DNA of 30,461 nucleotides from Amphimedon queenslandica (lineage: Eukaryota; Porifera; Demospongiae; Haplosclerida; Niphatidae), in NCBI RefSeq assembly GCF_000090795.2, contig NW_003546543.1, positions 92,211 to 122,671 on the forward strand, written 5' to 3'. Positions 28,491-30,461 of this stretch are shown piece after piece. The notes beneath the pieces were generated by a model, which saw only the letters and a program-made list of their open reading frames with translations, did not search any database and was not told the origin of the DNA. The translations under genes were made by a program, and so were the position numbers. Positions within the stretch are counted from its first letter, which is position 1, and each line of letters begins with the position of its first letter.

Positions 28491-29200
28491 ATTCAGCTTT
28501 GTGTCGATTACAGGTAACTGAACCAGGTGACAATGTTCGATGCGTATCCTATGCCTAGAGTTGAGAAGTGACTAGATACAATAGGCAATGCAGAATTCAT
28601 AACAACGTTGGACCTTGCTAAGGGATACTGGCAGATACCCATTAATGAGAAGGACAGGGAGAAAGCAGCATTAACTAGTCTTCAAGGACTTCACTAATTC
28701 AAGACTATGCTGTTGGGTTTTAGCGGTACACCTGCACCTTTCAACGCATGATGGATGAAATCTTGAGAGGGACGGAGACTTTTGCAGGAGTGTACTTAGA
28801 CGACATTGTAATTCATACCAGCAAATGGAGAGATCATCTTAAGCAGTTAACAGATGTTTTAAAGAGACTAGATGATGCGGGACTGACAATCAAGCTAAAG
28901 AAGTGTACATTTGGAGCAAGGGAGAGTATGTATCTCGGATATCAGATTGGCAAAGGAGGGGTTAGACCGGAACGAAGAAAGATTGAAGCTATTATAAACA
29001 TGGCAAGACCATAGACAAGAAGGATGTCAGAACGTTTCTTGGAATCACTGTATAGTACTGTAGGTTTGTGCAGGATTATGCTTCGATAGCAGAACCCTTG
29101 ACAGAATTGACGAGGATAAAGCTGCCTGAAAGGGTCATCTGGAGTGATAAGGAAGAATTGGCATACCAGAAGCTAAAAACAGCATTAACTCAGGACCATT
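28485..29200 (+). pseudogene. Reverse transcriptase of the Ty3/gypsy element
   Basis: It starts abruptly at KDVGIQLCVDYR, so the usual N-terminal fingers part is shortened. Then come QVTMFDAYPMPRVE, TLDLAKGYWQIPINEKDREK (motif A), GFSGTPAPFQRMMDEIL (motif B, frame change), and VYLDDIVIHTS with the catalytic DD (28795-28812). Next is LTIKLKKCTFGARESMYLGY, then KKDVRTFLGIT and YCRFVQDYASIAEPLTELTR in a shifted frame. At least four stops interrupt it. Confidence 0.85.
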
Positions 29201-29214
29201 GATAAAAAATCCAA

Positions 29215-29560
29215 ACTGCAATTGAACATTTGTATTACAAACTGATGCTTCAGGAGTAGGAGTTGGTTTGATTTTTAGTCAAGGAAAGGAGAATTTAGAT
29301 GAGGGACGAGTTGTTTATTTCAGTAAGAAGCTACTACAGAGAGAACAAGCATACTCTACAATCGAAAAAGTGTGCTTAGCTATTATTCTACCTATGAAGC
29401 ATTTCAGTGCATATCTCATAAGATCTTTTATTATTCAAACAGATCATAGGGCTCTTCAATGGCTACACCAGTTTAAAGAGAAGAATGCAAGATTGACTAG
29501 ATGCAATTTGATTCTGCAACCATATAGTTTCACTATACAACATTAGAAAGGACCAGCAAA
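29215..29560 (+). pseudogene. RNase H of the Ty3/gypsy element
   Basis: It degrades the RNA strand after reverse transcription. Visible are LQTDASGVGVGLIFSQGK (catalytic D), VVYFSKKLLQREQAYSTIEK (E) and FIIQTDHRALQWLHQF (D). After that the frame reads KGPANADSLSSLERK and ends within about 60 bp of the LTR. No integrase follows, which is what sets the domain order apart. Confidence 0.85.
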
Positions 29561-29604
29561 TGCAGATTCACTTTCTAGTTTAGAGAGGAAGAGCACTTCG
29601 TGCC

Positions 29605-29622
29605 AAAGAGAAAGGGAGGAAA
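29605..29622 (+). promoter_or_regulatory. Polypurine tract
   Basis: AAAGAGAAAGGGAGGAAA directly precedes the LTR start TGTAAG; it is the usual primer site for plus-strand DNA synthesis. Confidence 0.85.
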
Positions 29623-29868
29623 TGTAAGAAGTTGATTCTAAATGGATCTAGATCTTTCTACTCACTGTTGTTATTGTATGTTATATGTGTATTTATGTGT
29701 ATTCTAAAACAATCATGTCAAGTATTCTTGTGTGTTACACAACCTTCTGGACATTTATGATATCTATATAAGTGTGTTGTTGCGTGTTTTCAGTTAAGTT
29801 CAGTTTTTGATTAAGAATAATTTTGGAGATAAAGTTTGGTTAGCAGACAGTTCGGAGCATCTGTTATA
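29623..29868 (+). repeat. 3' LTR (~246 bp)
   Basis: It begins TGTAAGAAGTTGATTC after the polypurine tract. It contains a TATA-like TATATAAG (29765-29772) and ends near CTGTTATA, a likely decayed …ACA terminus. No matching 5' LTR is present in the window, so the right border is approximate. Confidence 0.65.
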
Positions 29869-30070
29869 TAAATGGTTTGCAAAGTTAGCCTTTGCCGGAC
29901 GAGCTTAAGGGCCTAGATGCCTTTAGTACACAGTTGATTGAAATTCTTCCAAACTGTTGTTGGATTGGGAACTTACACTGCTAAAGTCCAAATATAGAAC
30001 TCTTTAAAAGCATGCAAAGGGACAGTGTTTTATCTCCCATTGCCAGTTGGAAGGACAATGAAAATTTTAA

Positions 30071-30461
30071 TTAAAGTGTAACTTAGATGATTTTTTGGGG
30101 TATTTTTTTATTGACCTAACATGATCATATAATCTACGGAAAGTTTTATTGTCTGAAAAAAATTATTCACAGAGATATGAGCCTTCAGAGTTGCTTATTT
30201 TGCTTGCAGCCATATTACATCCTGTCAGGGGGTGTGGCTAAACGTGATGTCATACAAGGCTTATGGTTGCCTTTTACCATTGACTGCAATGTAAAATTAG
30301 TTGATATCTCTGTTAGATTTCATTTTATACCTTGCAGCTTTAATCTTATGGTAAAAGTGATAGATTGTGCTTATAATTCATAATAATGAGAGGACATTTA
30401 AGTCATTATGGCTGGTATAGCTTGCAGCTCATAGCCTACTTTTGACAATCCAAAATGAAGC
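30071..30461. mobile_element. TTAA MITE, copy 4 (runs off the window)
   Basis: TTAA (30071-30074) is followed by AGTGTAACTTAGATGATTTT, then the family arm with ATTATTCACAGAGATATGAG, CCTGTCAGGGGGTGTGGCTA and AACGTGATGTCA to about 30255. The remainder does not match the interiors of copies 1 and 2, so it is a subfamily or truncated. The right end is beyond the window. Confidence 0.75.

Larger units (their letters stand above)
27380..29868 (+). mobile_element. Ty3/gypsy-type retrotransposon, integrase upstream of RT, 5'-truncated
   Basis: In order on the plus strand are the integrase zinc finger, integrase core, integrase C-terminus, reverse transcriptase, RNase H, polypurine tract and 3' LTR. 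The RT sequence (CVDYR, TLDLAKGYWQIP, YLDDIVIH) is clearly Ty3/gypsy type, but normal Ty3/gypsy order puts integrase last. Integrase-first order within Ty3/gypsy is known for Gmr1-like elements (Goodwin and Poulter, 2002). Gag, protease and the 5' LTR are missing. Stops (for example 28044-28046, 28077-28079, 28515-28517) and frame changes show it is inactive. Confidence 0.85.

Noticed and set aside
28092..28517. Integrase-RT open frame considered as a simple chimera of two elements
   Set aside because: RNase H leads straight to a polypurine tract and LTR with no integrase after it, which fits an integrase-first element better; kept as an alternative.

Overview
This is an AT-rich eukaryotic window from an animal, most likely a marine invertebrate and plausibly a demosponge. 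The guess rests on very short GT-AG introns (one of 46 bp), a dense load of small foldback elements, and degraded genes that resemble families I recall from sponges and cnidarians. The species cannot be fixed from sequence alone. There are no operons, rRNA or tRNA genes, or CRISPR arrays that I can see.

Layout: (1) 1-2168, minus strand: a 5'-truncated, frame-broken non-LTR retrotransposon with a reverse transcriptase and a restriction-like endonuclease C-terminus, bounded by (TAA)n repeats. (2) 3575-5296, plus: a decayed Ulp1/C48-like cysteine peptidase gene, split by a 680-bp foldback element flanked by TTAA. (3) 5728-7320, minus: a pogo-like DDE transposase remnant lying directly downstream of a DUF3504 (QRICH1/ZMYM-type) domain remnant. 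(4) 7546-14735: mostly non-coding, with hAT-like MITEs, hairpins, a CACTA-like transposase fragment (minus) and an acidic, decayed coding stretch. (5) 15011-18230: a diverged tandem duplication, a second CACTA-like remnant (plus) and a ~60-bp minisatellite. (6) 18720-22368, minus: a multi-exon HECT-type E3 ubiquitin ligase gene. It is the only gene here that looks like a host cellular gene; its active-site cysteine is readable, but at least seven frame breaks all sit at short A/T runs. (7) 22491-26472: more foldback elements. (8) 27380-29868, plus: a 5'-truncated Ty3/gypsy-type retrotransposon whose integrase lies UPSTREAM of reverse transcriptase and RNase H, with RNase H running straight into the polypurine tract and 3' LTR. 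(9) 30071 to the end: a fourth copy of the TTAA element.

The most notable points are the integrase-first Ty3/gypsy element, the TTAA foldback family (four copies, one splitting a peptidase ORF so that its removal restores the frame, two bracketing the HECT gene), the DUF3504/pogo juxtaposition, and the homopolymer-only frame breaks in the HECT gene. All family assignments are by eye from motifs; no search was run.
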